NCBI GenBank assembly: GCA_907163375.1
Contig: CAJQUW010003216.1
Location: forward strand, 1 to 64,000
Source of the DNA: Prostheceraeus crozeri
Lineage: Eukaryota; Platyhelminthes; Polycladida; Euryleptidae
Length of the DNA stretch: 64,000 nt
Reading direction: 5' to 3'
Shown: in pieces, positions 52,349 through 63,973 of the stretch
Position numbering within the stretch: the first letter of the stretch is position 1
Layout of the letters: the number at the start of each line of letters is the position of its first letter
Notes under the pieces: model-generated
What the model was told of the DNA's origin: nothing
The model's database searches: none
Seen by the model: the letters and a program-made list of their open reading frames with translations, nothing else
Position numbers and translations under genes: made by a program

Positions 52349-52882
52349 TTATAAATCAATGGTTTGAAAGAGATAAAATAGATACAGCTGGTAACTATCA
52401 TACAGCGAGCAATGATAACCATACAGGACTTTGGCAGTGTTGAGGTAAGGAGGAAAGAAGCATTGGTTATGAACGTAGTTACTACAACGAACAGACAAAA
52501 TAGGAACAGACAAATCCTTAAAACGTTTCGTGACTTCATGATAGTGTTGATTCACTCTACTATCCCAAGGCGGGAGCAAAATATCATCATCAATGATTAG
52601 ATTGGGAAATACTTTCCTCTCCTTACCAGGATTATTACAAAAGATGCGTATAACATTGAAAGCAGTTAACCATCGTTTAAAGTCAATAAGAAGAGCACTG
52701 TCACAAGAAAAGCCATAGTCTTGTAAATATTTCAGATTAAGTCCATGAATGTGTTTTCTCGCCCATTGATCAACATTGGGATCACAGTTGGCATGTTGAT
52801 GATAGACACTAACAATCTGATATGTCCAATTGTTCATGGCAATAGCACTGAGCTCCTGTACAGGTTCACCCTCACAATCCAT
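52349..52882 (-). CDS. DEDDh exonuclease-like protein (P2 copy, looks whole)
   Basis: 177 residues. Exo I-like MDCEGEPVQELSAIAMN (D2, E4), KHIHGLNLKYL, a central LLIDFKRWLTAFNVIRIFCN and Exo III-like YGYHCSLYDSYQL (H and D spaced by four) fit the DEDDh order and the usual 170-190 residue size of TREX/ERI-type enzymes. The Exo II aspartate is probably in LLIDFKRWL. No nuclear or membrane signal is seen. It is assigned on motifs only. Confidence 0.55.
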   Translation of the reverse strand: MDCEGEPVQELSAIAMNNWTYQIVSVYHQHANCDPNVDQWARKHIHGLNLKYLQDYGFSCDSALLIDFKRWLTAFNVIRIFCNNPGKERKVFPNLIIDDDILLPPWDSRVNQHYHEVTKRFKDLSVPILSVRCSNYVHNQCFFPPYLNTAKVLYGYHCSLYDSYQLYLFYLFQTIDL

Positions 52883-52934
52883 AAAAATGATGATAGAAGC
52901 CTAAAACGGAAATTTACACATCTAAGGAAACGTT

Positions 52935-53060
52935 CTATAACATATTACAAAATGAAGAATTACATCGATGCTTTTCACGACAAAATACACAAATGATATG
53001 ATGGCAACGAAGAAGTAAAATGTATCTAATAAGACCACGTCCACGACACTCAAAGCACAT
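52935..53060 (-). CDS. Small RING-like zinc protein (P2 copy)
   Basis: 41 residues; CFEC, RCHHIICVFC and CNSSFC are unchanged from P1, and substitutions fall between the ligands. Confidence 0.5.
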   Translation of the reverse strand: MCFECRGRGLIRYILLLRCHHIICVFCREKHRCNSSFCNML

Positions 53061-53094
53061 AAGCGAATTGTCATAGGGTAGAGTTAGAAAAAGA

Positions 53095-53869
53095 CTAGTA
53101 ATTCTCCTTCTTTGATTTGCGTTTGGAGGTAGCATTCTTGTCCGACTTGCGCTTCGTACCACTGCTGTTAAGGATTTGATCAATTATGTCATCCACGTTG
53201 GGTGGTTTTGGAATATATAGGATGGATTCCATATGCATGGAGAGAGAGGCTATTTTATTATCCTTGTGTCTACCATAATATAGCCCATTCACTTTGAAAA
53301 GGATATCCCAAGTACCTTCTCCGAGCTCGTTGCATGTGATGGGTATTGATTGATCTCCCTCCTTCTTATAGTAAGTACACCAATGTGATACCGGTAGGCA
53401 AATGTGATTACCATCCCAAATCTTTCTATAGGGAGTATCCTTGTCATCTCTCGCCTTCCACTCTTGAGCAAGAGGAGTAGGAATGTCCATATTTAATGTC
53501 ACGTACTCCTCAATAATATCAAGTTGGCGGCGAATGTACGGACTCACGGGGATCAGTATGTAGTCCCCATACTGATTGCGCATTATCTTGACATCAGTGG
53601 AAGGGAGCATTCCCGTTTGGAGTACTACTCTATGATCGTCATAACACAAGAGTTGTTTAAATTTACGCTGTAGCGGTGTAGGATTATGTACCTTGGTTGT
53701 TTCTTCCACTGGCCTCAGTTGTAGATGATCTGATCGTAGCGAACCTTGTAAAGTTTGACCGCCATTTTGTCCTACTAGTGCAGCAGATGGAGTAGATGCC
53801 TGAAAATGAAAAAGACTGTATTAAGTTTACGTTCAAGGGAGGAGAGGGAGGGAATTAGCGACTTACCAT
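53095..53869 (-). CDS. Early protein, possible ssDNA-binding (P2 copy)
   Basis: ATG/GTAAGT at 53869-53861, a short intron, then the open frame 53709-53095. WDILFKVNGLYYGRHK and the Lys-rich tail are kept. It looks whole. Confidence 0.6.
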
Positions 53870-53973
53870 TTTAGTTGGATAATAGAACAGGGAAGTAGAG
53901 AGAGAGAGAGAAAATGTGCATCCGTCACTCGTGTGATTCAAGGATGGAATGATTCTCACTGTGGAAGGCTCGC

Positions 53974-54021
53974 TATTTATATAGAAATGCTTGATTCTCA
54001 TTGGATGATGATCCTCATTGG
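53974..54021 (-). promoter_or_regulatory. Early promoter of P2: CCAAT, CCAAT, TATATAAATA
   Basis: On the minus strand, CCAAT at 54021-54017 and 54004-54000, then TATATAAATA at 53983-53974. It is the same as P1 5532-5579. Confidence 0.7.
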
Positions 54022-54029
54022 ACAATAAC

Positions 54030-55666
54030 ATCAAGCTGATTCCAAATCTGGCCTCCGTTTTCCCATCCGATGCTTCGTTTTGACGCTAGAGCCCAAAAGT
54101 CCAAAATTCTAACTCTGTCGCTTTTCGCCAATCTCCCAAAATCTTAAATGGTGTCTCACATCTAAACGAAGACAGATATGAACAAGCCGTGTCTTTCAGT
54201 GAATTTGTCTCACTCTTAGCTTTCAAACGAGCTATTGCACGACAAAATCCGTCCACTGGAAGCAAAGTTGGAAGGTAAGTGCCGAGGGGGGGGACGTCAG
54301 CGAAAATTTTTCTCTCCGATTGCTTTCAAATTCACCATACCGATGCAGAATTTCACGCTGATTCCAAATCTGAAATCCGTTTTCCCATCCGATGCTTTGT
54401 TTTGAAGCTACAGCCCAAAACGTCCAAAATTCTAACTCTGTCGTTTTTTCGAAAAATTTTGAAAATTTTTTTCTCGCCGATTGACTTGAAACTCACCATG
54501 TTGATAGAGAATTTGACGCTGATTCCAAATCTGAAATCAGTTTTCCCATCCGATGCTTCGTTTTGAAGCTACAGCCCAAAACGTCCAAAATTCTAACTCT
54601 GTCGTTTTTCGCCAATCTCCCAAAATCTTAAATGGCGTCTCACATCTAAACGAAGACAGATATGAGCAAGCCGATTCTTTCAGTGAATTTGTCTCACTCT
54701 TAGCTTTCAAACGAGCTATTGCACGACAAAATCCGTCCACTGGAAGCAAAGTTGGAAGGTCGGTGCCGAGGGGGGGGGACGTCAGCGAAAATTTTTCTCT
54801 CCGATTGCTTTCAAATTCACCATACCGATGCAGAATTTCACGCTGAATCCGAATCTGGCCTCCGTTTTCCAATCCGATGCTTCGTTTTGAAGCTACAGCC
54901 CAAAACGTCCAAAATTCTAACTCTGTCGTTTTTTCGAAAAATGTTGAAAATGTTTTCTCTCCGATTGACTTGAAACTCACCATGTTGATAGAGAATTTGA
55001 CGCTGATTCCAAATCTGAAATCCGTTTTCCCATCCGATGCTTCGTTTTGAAGCTACAGCCCAAAACGTCCAAAATTCTAACTCTGTTGTTTTTCGACAAT
55101 CTCCCAAAATCTTAAATGGCGTCTGACATCTAAACAAAGACAGATATGAGCAAGCCGATTTTTTCACTGAATTTGTCTCACTCTTAGCTTTCAAACGAGC
55201 TATTGCACGACAAAATCCGTCCACTGGAAGCAAAGTTGGAAGGTCGGTGCCGAGGGGGGGGACGTCAGCGAAAATTTTTCTCTCCGATTGACTTGAAACT
55301 CACCATACCGATGCAGAATTTCGCGCTGAATCCGAATCTGGCCTCCGTTTTCACATCCGAGCACTGCTTCCACTCGAAACAGCCCATTTTCAACCCAACA
55401 TTCATCAGATTGCACGAAAAACATCACACACTATAGCCTCAAGACAAAACCTGGCGGTCGTCCAAGTCCACCACGACACTCTGTCGTTCCAGAGGGGGGG
55501 GGCGTCAGCGAACCTTTCGGACCAACTTGGCCGGCAGACCACGACAGACCTCTGTCGTTCCAGAGGGGGGGAGTCAGACTCAAAGCACCACGGCGGCCGA
55601 CCACGACACTCTGTCGTTCCAGAGGGGGGGGGGCGCCGGTCGGGTGTTCGCCGTTTTCTTACTACT
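54030..55666. repeat. P2 subterminal modules and terminal repeat (right)
   Basis: At least five modules with 'cgttttcccatccgatgctt', 'agctttcaaacgagctattg' and G-tract/gacgtcagc tracts, more than at the left end. The outer 230 bases carry three ttccagaggggggg motifs. No gene is supported. Confidence 0.85.
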
Positions 55667-55701
55667 TTCATGAGACCACAATAAATAAAGATGAAAATAA
55701 A

Positions 55702-58242
55702 TCAGAAGAAATCGTTGCTCGTGCCATTTGCTACACCACAAATCCATGGGAAAAAAGCGTTCGAGCGTCTAGCGGTTGATGAGAAAGGAACCCGAAGGTG
55801 TTCAGTATTAGGAAGTCGGACTGGAACCATGTCATGCAGCGGATAAGTTGAAAATTTCTCACAAACCTTTAAAAATTGAAGTCCATGCTCTTTGAAAACT
55901 GAAGTTAATGGAGGAAATGCGTCACAAAAACAATCGATTCCGCAAATTAGTCGATGGGCTTTCTTCTGAAACCTCTCAAGCTTTGCCATCAAGAGTTTCG
56001 GTAAATTACCATACGTAGGACTTGCATACAGGAAAAGAGAAGTTATAATCGCATGATATACAGTAATCAGTTCCCTTTTGCTCAGCACAGATCTTAAACA
56101 AAACACTATATAAAGTCTTTGCGCGGCTCTCTTCAAAATGGTACTTATTTGATCTTGCCAAGACAGAGAGTCGGAAAACACAAAACCGAGAATACATAAT
56201 CGAGACACTCGAGCAAAAATAGGTGGAAACATCTGGTCAACTCGCAAAGTGGATCTCTGAACAAACAGTTCCTGACATTTATTCAAATTTAGCATAAGTC
56301 CAGCATTAAAAAACTTTTCTTTAATTAAATCAGTCTGTAGCGGATACTGTGATAATGAGTGAATTTTCTCAATTATTGTAACATCATCAGCGTATTTAAC
56401 ACACTGTACGGTGCTCGACTTGAAGTCAATAGTTGACATAAATGCCGCAAATAGAAAGGGGCCTAAAACAGACCCTTGCGGTACACCGGAATCAGTGCAC
56501 AATAAGGAACCATAGTTGCCATGGATACGAACTTTAAAACATCTGTTACACAAATACGATTTCAACCACAGAAGAAGACCGTGGTCAAAGCCAGAGGTTC
56601 CAAGGAAGTTCACAAGTCGATTGAAGTGAAGTCGATCGAACGCCTTGGAAATATCCAGGGCAGTAATGCGAACAGCCATAGTTTGCGCCTCGTCCAAATA
56701 AATAGTCACAAGATTATGAATTTCAACCAAAGCTGATGAAGTGGAGCCATGAGGTCTATATGCATGTTGGTTGCTACCATACAGTTGAACCAATTTATCT
56801 TTCACATCAGGCAGCACAAGACGCTCAAAGATCTTACCAATGATTGATAGCAGTGAAATAGGACAAAAATCCTTCAATCCTGGCCTAGATTTCTTCGGAA
56901 TAGGCTGTACAATGGCAGATTTGAAGGAGTCAGGAAAGGTTCTTGTTCGTATGGAGAGATTGAATAACATGCATAGTGGTCTGTACAAGAAATCGGCACC
57001 AACTTTCAAAAGTCTCGCTGGAATATGGTCAGGTCCACAAGCTTTTCCAATATCTAGACGAAGTAGCTCCCTCAAAACATCCTGCTCAGATATCACAAAA
57101 TCCCAATGATCCTCGGTAAATGGCATGAGCTCAACATCCGAAGTATGGTTAAAGTTTTTCTGAAACTCTTCGGTCAATTCGCGCAGTAACTCGTTGTCGC
57201 TCGAAAACTGATTTCGAAGATGTAGGAAGGGATCGGAAACAGGGGAACTTTTTACCTCATTCACAATTTTCCAAAGATCGTTGATGTTCTGCTTGTACTT
57301 ATCTGCCCAAGCCCGTTTTGCTTTGATAATTTCGCTTTTTACTTTGTCCTTGAAATGATTGAAAAGTGGCCAATCTCGACGTCTGAAGGCCTCCCACCTC
57401 TTATTTATTAGAAGTTTAAGAAGTGGAGTAATCCAAGGCTTATCTCTTGATGTTAGAGTCACCATTTCGTGCGGAATCACGCTCATAGAATAGTAAAGAC
57501 GCCGATAGAAAAGGTTGCACATATCATTCACAGATCCAGCATCTTCAATCACAGAGAAATCAGTCGAGACCAATCGAGATACAAAATTCTTTAAATGAGA
57601 TTCACGAAAGTCCCACACAGGAAAAGATTTTTTAGTCAGGTCACCAACTGAATATTTTGATGCTCGTAGAAAGATAGAATTATGGTCAGAATTGCTTATC
57701 GGAGGACCTACCTCAGCAAACTCCTCGAAAAAATCACACAATTTTGCATCGATGAATATTCTATCCAAAATTGAATTAGCACGGGTTGGGATATTGACCT
57801 TATCCTTTAAAGCCGTTTCTTCCTCAAAAATGGCACATGGAAAATCGTTGAAATCACCGGCGACGATAACGTTAAAGTCAGATTCGACAGTCATGACATA
57901 GTCTAATTCATTGCAGATGCTATTAGATATCTTTCGTTGCTCGTCTCTGCACAGACTCGGTGGGATATAGGCGACACAGCAAATAACTTTATGAAAAGAA
58001 AACTGCAGTTTCACAAATAAAACTTCACAGGATAATGGAGGGCTGAAGACAGGAATATGCAAATTTGAGTGTATGCAATCTTTCACCCATAAACATACGC
58101 CGCCTCCCTTACGATTTCTACGATCTTGACGATAGAATCGGTAATTTGGGATGTTGAAAAGTTGGTCACTCATCAAATCAGTTAGCCATGACTCAGTCAC
58201 CATTACAAGTCCAGGATTGAAAGTACTGATTGTGGAACACAA
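55702..58242 (-). CDS. LINE2 ORF2: AP-endonuclease and reverse transcriptase
   Basis: 846 residues from the first Met. The frame continues upstream (NSRSLLPKFEEL, the usual endonuclease start) inside ORF1, so translation may begin there by reinitiation or at a non-ATG codon. Endonuclease motifs: VTESWLTD, AGDFNDFP, NSILDRIF, SNSDHNSIFL. RT motifs: CPISLLSIIGKIFERL, ALDISKAFDRL, SGVPQGSVLGPFLF, YADDVTII. Cys in CPISLL replaces the usual Arg of RPISLL, a mild oddity. Confidence 0.92.
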   Translation of the reverse strand: MCSTISTFNPGLVMVTESWLTDLMSDQLFNIPNYRFYRQDRRNRKGGGVCLWVKDCIHSNLHIPVFSPPLSCEVLFVKLQFSFHKVICCVAYIPPSLCRDEQRKISNSICNELDYVMTVESDFNVIVAGDFNDFPCAIFEEETALKDKVNIPTRANSILDRIFIDAKLCDFFEEFAEVGPPISNSDHNSIFLRASKYSVGDLTKKSFPVWDFRESHLKNFVSRLVSTDFSVIEDAGSVNDMCNLFYRRLYYSMSVIPHEMVTLTSRDKPWITPLLKLLINKRWEAFRRRDWPLFNHFKDKVKSEIIKAKRAWADKYKQNINDLWKIVNEVKSSPVSDPFLHLRNQFSSDNELLRELTEEFQKNFNHTSDVELMPFTEDHWDFVISEQDVLRELLRLDIGKACGPDHIPARLLKVGADFLYRPLCMLFNLSIRTRTFPDSFKSAIVQPIPKKSRPGLKDFCPISLLSIIGKIFERLVLPDVKDKLVQLYGSNQHAYRPHGSTSSALVEIHNLVTIYLDEAQTMAVRITALDISKAFDRLHFNRLVNFLGTSGFDHGLLLWLKSYLCNRCFKVRIHGNYGSLLCTDSGVPQGSVLGPFLFAAFMSTIDFKSSTVQCVKYADDVTIIEKIHSLSQYPLQTDLIKEKFFNAGLMLNLNKCQELFVQRSTLRVDQMFPPIFARVSRLCILGFVFSDSLSWQDQISTILKRAAQRLYIVFCLRSVLSKRELITVYHAIITSLFLYASPTYGNLPKLLMAKLERFQKKAHRLICGIDCFCDAFPPLTSVFKEHGLQFLKVCEKFSTYPLHDMVPVRLPNTEHLRVPFSSTARRSNAFFPWICGVANGTSNDFF

Positions 58243-59159
58243 TTCTTCAAATTTTGGCAGAAGGGAACGAGAGTTGAATAGAAATATTGAAATATTGTCA
58301 ATACTATCACTAAAAGCTGTTGCCGAAAATTTTGTAGGTCGGACCGTTTCACTATCTTTCCTTGGTAGATGACCACATCTTCATTATTTTGACGACGTGT
58401 CTTCAGCTGAAGTCGCAAAACCCTGTTTCGTTCTTGCTCAGTAGGCGTTAGATCTTGGTTTATAAATACTCTATTAAAGTCTGAAGAACTGCGAAGGTTT
58501 TTTGACACTTTCATGATTTCATTCTTCTTGCTTAAGTCTTTCACACTAATCTTCAATAACCGAGGTCCATTGCTTCGAGGTTTACCAACCCTCCTGCACA
58601 AAGATACCCCAGCGTTGGAAACTTCGAGCTCATCAAAAATATATTCAACTTGAGACGAATCGAACTTGGTTCGTTCATCAACAGAACCTGTACACTGTTC
58701 CGGAATTCCACGTAATATCAGATTATTCATCCTCGATAATCGTCCTTGAAATTCTTCCATACAAAAGTCAACGCTTTTCAACATGCCATTCTGTATTTTT
58801 GTCATCTCCTGCTTAATCATGTCAACCTCCAAAGTAAGCTGACTATGATTTGTACGTATATTTTCGATAGAATTTTCAATTGCCACAATGCGGGCCGACA
58901 AGGCATTTTCCATTTCCCTCAAGTCCGTTCGAATTGTTGTTATCACAGAAACACGAGATTCCTCAATTAGAGTTTTTAATTCTGAGAAATGTGCAGCAGA
59001 AATAGATCCTGCACGTGTGCTACGTAAGGTCGTCGGCTTATCTTTACCAGTCGCTTTATCAGTCGCTTTATCTCTAACGTTTGATGGCGAATCCATAGTT
59101 CGGAAAGGTGGCAAGATTTGAATCAAGGCCAAAATGATACAAGATTGAATTGCCGACAA
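58203..59159 (-). CDS. LINE2 ORF1: coiled coil and RRM-like domain
   Basis: 318 residues, or 297 if the second Met (59096, MDSPSNVRDK) is the start. A basic N-terminus is followed by heptads (residues about 60-130: LREMENALSARIVAIENSIE), then an RRM-like region (RMNNLILRGIPEQ, VSLCRRVGKP, RVFINQDLTPTEQERNRVL). This is the L1/CR1-type chaperone layout without a PHD finger, unlike the first LINE. It overlaps ORF2 by 40 bases. Confidence 0.85.
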   Translation of the reverse strand: MSAIQSCIILALIQILPPFRTMDSPSNVRDKATDKATGKDKPTTLRSTRAGSISAAHFSELKTLIEESRVSVITTIRTDLREMENALSARIVAIENSIENIRTNHSQLTLEVDMIKQEMTKIQNGMLKSVDFCMEEFQGRLSRMNNLILRGIPEQCTGSVDERTKFDSSQVEYIFDELEVSNAGVSLCRRVGKPRSNGPRLLKISVKDLSKKNEIMKVSKNLRSSSDFNRVFINQDLTPTEQERNRVLRLQLKTRRQNNEDVVIYQGKIVKRSDLQNFRQQLLVIVLTIFQYFYSTLVPFCQNLKNCVPQSVLSILDL

Positions 59160-59538
59160 ATTAGCATCTTAATCAACTCGACCACTGAATCAACGTTGAA
59201 AAAGCGATTCAATAGGTTTACTTAACTCGATCTTCAACAGCTATGTTGATGAAAGGACACCAATTAGTGACGTCAGAATTCAATGTTACAGAGTCACAAC
59301 GGAAAGAGACCGATGAACAATATTCTATCGGCATAGGAATCTAGAAAGAACGGTGCACGTAGGGATAATTCCAGATGTAGACGATGAAGGCCAACAGCAC
59401 AGCGATGAGAAGCACAGAACGATGAGTACACAGGCGAAAAATTCAGGAAAATTGATCCACAGAAACCGAAGATAACCACAAAGACAGTAACTGACAACAG
59501 AGAGCGCGCAGACCGACCGTTCACGGACACGTTACCAG

Positions 59539-59781
59539 AAGCTCGCCTGATTAAGTCTCTACGCCCAAGCATCAACCGAAAACACGAGCTCCCAAATTTC
59601 TGAACACTTTTATAAGAACTCAGCTTTATTGCGGCATATTTAACCTGGGGCATCAAAACTATATTTTATCTAAGCCCTTCAGAAGTGTCTGCGGCACGAA
59701 GCGCCGGCTGTTTTTAAATCATTTTATTAAAAACCGGTCAATAAATCGAAGGAGAGAATATTGGATTTTCTCTGTCATAAT
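59539..59781 (+). mobile_element. Penelope-like element, right part (3' end)
   Basis: It begins with the GIY-YIG C-terminus (ARLIKSLRPSINRKHELPNF-type) that continues the frame broken at 33637, then the 3' UTR to cataat at 59781. It is nearly identical to the inverted fragment 33021-33250. Confidence 0.75.
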
Positions 59782-59928
59782 GAACAACCTCCTGTACATG
59801 ACCATCAACTGCATAATATTATTTACCAAGACGTTGTAATATGTACTGAAAAATATGAAATTATAAAAACATTAACACCCATAATGGTTAATTATAATAA
59901 TTATAAAGGACGCGGTTTTACTTCTGGA

Positions 59929-60022
59929 TATCAACAGCAGTTACAGGTGTTACAGCAGCAATATCAACAGCAGTTACAGATGTTATAGCAGCAATATCAA
60001 CAACAGTTACAGATGTTAATGC
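59929..60022 (+). repeat. 33-base minisatellite, Gln-rich when translated
   Basis: Three units starting tatcaacagcagttacag at 59929, 59962 and 59995. In one frame they read YQQQLQ repeats. They lie in the PolB region of family B. Confidence 0.75.
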
Positions 60023-60029
60023 AACCAGC

Positions 60030-63000
60030 ACAAGCAAATATGCTACTCAAGCAAATATATATGATATTATCAAGGTCATTACATATTGCGTAAAGATATT
60101 TCTATATTTACAAAAACTTCAGATAATGCTAATTTTCCCTGTCTCCAATGTATGACAAGTTTTAGAACTGAAGAAGAAATGAATAGACATTTGGAGAATT
60201 GTTAACAAAATGAAGCAGTTAGAAACACGTTTCCAAAAGAAGATTATTTAGAATATAATAAATGGTATTACAAAAATAAAATACCCTTTACAATATATTG
60301 TGATTTTTAAGCATATAATGTCAAAATTACAGAACAACGTACTAACAAGAATTGGTTTGAGCAAAAACCATTATGTTGGGGAATGTACATTCATTCAAAT
60401 TACCCCGAATTATTTAAATCAGAATATTATCAGTACTATGGTGAGGACAGTGCTATAAAGTTTGTTAACACAATAGAAGAATTACAAGGACGTTTTTCAC
60501 AATTGCTTAAAACAAATAAACCAATGCTTCCATTAACGTCTGACAATTAGTGCAATTTAATAATGAAAAGAATTGTTATTACTGTGGTAAAGAATTTACA
60601 ACTTATGAGCGAAGCGACGGCTCTGCCGACAAAGTAAAAGATCATGATCATCTAAATGGATTATATAGAGGTGCGGCACATAATTCTTGTAATCTTAATG
60701 CAAATAAATTTAGATATAACTTTGTTCCTTTATATTTCTACAATGGTTCTAAGTATGATTTCCATTTAATAATAAACGATTTATTCTCTTCGAAAACATT
60801 ACAGCAATTAAGAACAAACATACTGTGTAAAACAGAAGAAGAATACTTTTCAATGCAATTTGATAGTATTAGAATATTAGATGCATTTAGATTTTTTACT
60901 CCTTATTCACTAGAGGTCATGGGTAAAACATTAAAACCTGAACAATGTAAAATATTAAATAAATATAGCTTGAGACCTCTTACAGGCATATTTCCCTATG
61001 AGTACATAACTGGGGATATAAATAGGATAAACGAAATAATGCAAGAACAACAACTTCCTTCACGTGACATTAATAAACGATTTATTCTCTTCGAAAACAT
61101 TACAGCAATTAAGAACAAACATACTGTGTAAAACAGAAGAAGAATACTTTTCAATGCAATTTGGTAGCAGTAGAATATTAGGTGCATTTAGATTTTTTAC
61201 TCCTTATTCACTAGAGGTCATGGGTAAAACATTAAAACCTGAACAATGTAAAATATTAAATAAATATAACTTCAGACCTCTTAAAGGCATATTTCCCTAT
61301 GAGTACATAACTGGGGATATAAATAGGATAAACGAAATAATGCAAGAACAACAACTTCCTTTACGTGACAAATCTAAAACAACATTAAAACAATCACAAC
61401 TGTCTGAAGAAGATTATGCAGAAGCTGAAAGGAATTGGAAAGAGTTAAATTGTAGAACAATGTATGATTATACAATGAAATATCTTCAGATAGATGTATT
61501 AATCCTTACTGATCTGTTTGAAAACTTTCGTGATATGTGTATAGAATATTATGGAATAGATCCATGTTATTGTTATTCTACACCAGGTTTAACATGGTCA
61601 GCAGGATTAAAACATACTGGTGTTAAACTTAAACATTATAAAGAAAATACATATGATAAATTATTATTTTTTGAATCTGGTATTAGAGGTGGTGTTTCAT
61701 CAGTTTTAGGTAATAGATATGTTAAATGTTATAATAAGAAAGTAAATCCTGCTGATTATGGAATATATAAACCTTTATCTCCAGAAGAATGCGATCAGTT
61801 TATAAAATTGTTAAATCAAAATATAGAAGGACTTATATCAAATGAAGAGAGTCAAGCAGCAGTTGATGAATTCATGAGAGAGAACTATTTGTCATATTAT
61901 GATTTTAATAGCTTGTATTCTTCCTGTATGATACAAGAGTTGCCAACTGGTGAAATGGAATGGAGTGGTAATGATAAGTACGAACGAACTATTGAAGATG
62001 GATATGGTTACGTATATGAAGTTGATTTACGATACCCTGATGAACTAAAAGATACAACAAAATATTTCCCTTTCTGCCCCGAAAACAAAATATCTATTAT
62101 AGACGACTTTACAGATTATCAAAAGTCCATAATACCTAAAAAATACAGACCAACTAAGAAACTGATGTTAACGCAGACTAATAAAGAAAAATATGTTGTT
62201 GAAGGAAGAATGTTAGATTGGTATTTAGATCATGGAATGATTCTCACTAAAATACACCGAAAATTAGTATGTGAGAAATCTAAGTGGTTAAAAAATTATA
62301 TAGAATTTAATATTGAAAAACGTAAAATAGCTAAAAGAAATAAAGATGATTTTGGAAACGTATTCTTCAAATTAATGAATAACGCATTTTATGGTAAGAC
62401 TTTAGAAAATGTACGTAACAGGCAGAACATAGAAATAGTTTATAATAAAGATCGCTTCCAAAATTTATGTAGGAAACCAACATATAAAAGAACTGCTGGA
62501 TTTAGTGATAATCTATGTGCTGTTCATCTAAGAAGAAGCATTGTAAAACATGACAAGTTTAATTTTATAGGATTTACTATATTAGAATTAGCTAAACTAT
62601 TTATGTACAGTTTTATATATGATTATTTGGCACCTGCTTATGGTCAGAACTATAAATTACACTTTACAGATGCCGATTCTGTTTTCTTAGAATTAACAAT
62701 ACCGTATAATTCTTCACTTGATAAAGAAATAAATAAAATAAAAGATATCATTCATCCTTCTGATTTATGTAAAGTAAAAGATGAGTTAGGAAATGAGGAG
62801 TACATAACAGAAGCTATATTTTTAAAATCTAAATGTTATTGTTATAATACAACTAATAATATTAAAACACATAAAACATTAATAGGAATTTCAAAGGCAT
62901 CAGTGGCTAACCAAATAACATTTCAAGATTATAAGAATGCATTATTTAATAATGAAATAAAAACAGCATGTAATTATAGACTTAATTCAAAGAAACATAA

Positions 63001-63094
63001 AATGTATTTAAAAGAGGAACATAAATTAGCATTAGATCCATTTGATGATAAAAGAAAGATTTTACCTGATGGAATAACTACTTTACCTTTTTAA
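60030..63094 (+). pseudogene. POLB: Family-B PolB, exonuclease and polymerase part
   Basis: It shows a Cys/His finger (CLQCMTSFRTEEEMNRHLE), Exo I-like TIYCDF, an HNH-like cluster (CYYCGKEF, VKDHDHLNGLYRGAAHNSCN) and YNGSKYDFHLI (Exo II). The polymerase motifs are YYDFNSLYSSCM (A), MNNAFYGKT (B) and FTDADSVFLE (C), with KSKCY near the end (a KxY-like motif). The 3' half is long and open. The gene is a fossil with several breaks, besides the Penelope insertion upstream. Confidence 0.85.
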
Positions 63095-63197
63095 TTTCTT
63101 TAACATCTAGTCAGAGAACAATTGTTCGATTCAGAGTTTCAGTCGGGACAAAGCCAAGAAATCTCCCCTTCCGATGGAGGGTCCCTCGAGCCGAAGG

Positions 63198-63973
63198 CTA
63201 GTCAGAGAACAAATCTTCTATAACTCTATCATGTACTTTTTTATCAATATTGATTGTGATAAATCCATGGTCGATTGACCAAGCATTACGGCAAGATTGT
63301 TTAAACTCCTCTTTATCGCTTATACATAAGTCTCTTAACAAATCACTTAGGTTTCTTGGATTGATTTCGAAAAGCATAAAAATATTAGCATTCTTTCTAA
63401 TAACGCTGCCATCTAGTGAATACATACTTTGTGTCAAATAAAAGACACTACAGTTTTTGTGTCGTCCTCTTGTGAAATAATTTCTCTGAACTGCCTGATC
63501 TCTGTTATTAACACAATCATCAAACACAACACAATGTTTTTTCGTTTTATTTAGTTTACTAGGATCTTGCATATTACCACTATCATCTATTAATTGTATC
63601 GATATGTGTTTATTTTTATTGGGTTCTACTAATTGTTTATTTTTCTCTGCTTCTTCACACCAGGAACTTATTTCCTCTTCATACTCCGATTTTTTATATT
63701 CTTCAAACAGTGAAGCTATAGCTGATTTTGTAAGATTATTTTCAAAACCATATTTCAAAATTGATAAATAGGTTGCTCTGCTGTTGTTGTATAAATGATA
63801 AGATTGTTATAATCCAAAAAGTTGGGTGTCGTGAGAATTTTAAATAATAGATACGTTTTTCCGCAACCTGATCTTCCACAGATAACTGATAAAACTTTAC
63901 TGGATAGGTTTGGATGATGATTGAATTTCACTTTCTTGTTTAGTGGAGATTTTACAGAAGTGTTTTCACTCAT
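63198..63973 (-). pseudogene. ATP: Family-B packaging ATPase
   Basis: Walker A CGRSGCGKTYLLFK near the N-terminus, Walker B HCVVFDDCV and sensor FYLTQS identify the A32-like FtsK/HerA ATPase of Polintons. It converges on PolB with about 100 bases between. A 15-base direct repeat (ctagtcagagaacaa at 63107 and 63199) brackets that spacer. It is a fossil with about one break. Confidence 0.8.

Larger units (their letters stand above)
33810..55666 (-). mobile_element. Polinton P2 (family A), 21.9 kb, opposite orientation to P1
   Basis: Terminal repeats agtagtaag... at 33810 and the complement ending at 55666 bound it. Flanks tttatg (33804-33809) and ttcatg (55667-55672) form a 6-bp target duplication with one mismatch, the Polinton hallmark. 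Gene content and order match P1, without the capsid LINE and without the triplicated unit. It lies in the 3' UTR of LINE2. It is a fossil with roughly ten breaks, but capsid, integrase and TBP-like genes look whole. Confidence 0.93.
55667..59538 (-). mobile_element. LINE2 body (Jockey-superfamily, CR1/Rex1-like)
   Basis: ORF1 and ORF2 overlap on the minus strand; the 5' UTR is 59160-59538. The 3' UTR is cut at 55667 by P2 and ends at 33638 in a TC microsatellite. The 4-bp duplication gaag flanks the whole LINE (33634-33637 and 59539-59542). It inserted into the Penelope-like element. Both ORFs are open, so it looks nearly whole apart from the P2 insertion. Confidence 0.85.

Noticed and set aside
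4568-55666. A single giant palindrome or fold-back assembly artefact joining P1 and P2
   Set aside because: The copies differ throughout, only P1 has the capsid LINE and triplication, and P2 has its own target duplication.
59294-59656. 120-residue minus-strand frame between LINE2 and Polinton B
   Set aside because: It spans the LINE2 5' UTR and the Penelope tail junction, so it is chance.
63107-63213. Possible small element between 15-base direct repeats
   Set aside because: The repeat includes the end of the ATPase gene, and the spacer is too short and lacks inverted ends.
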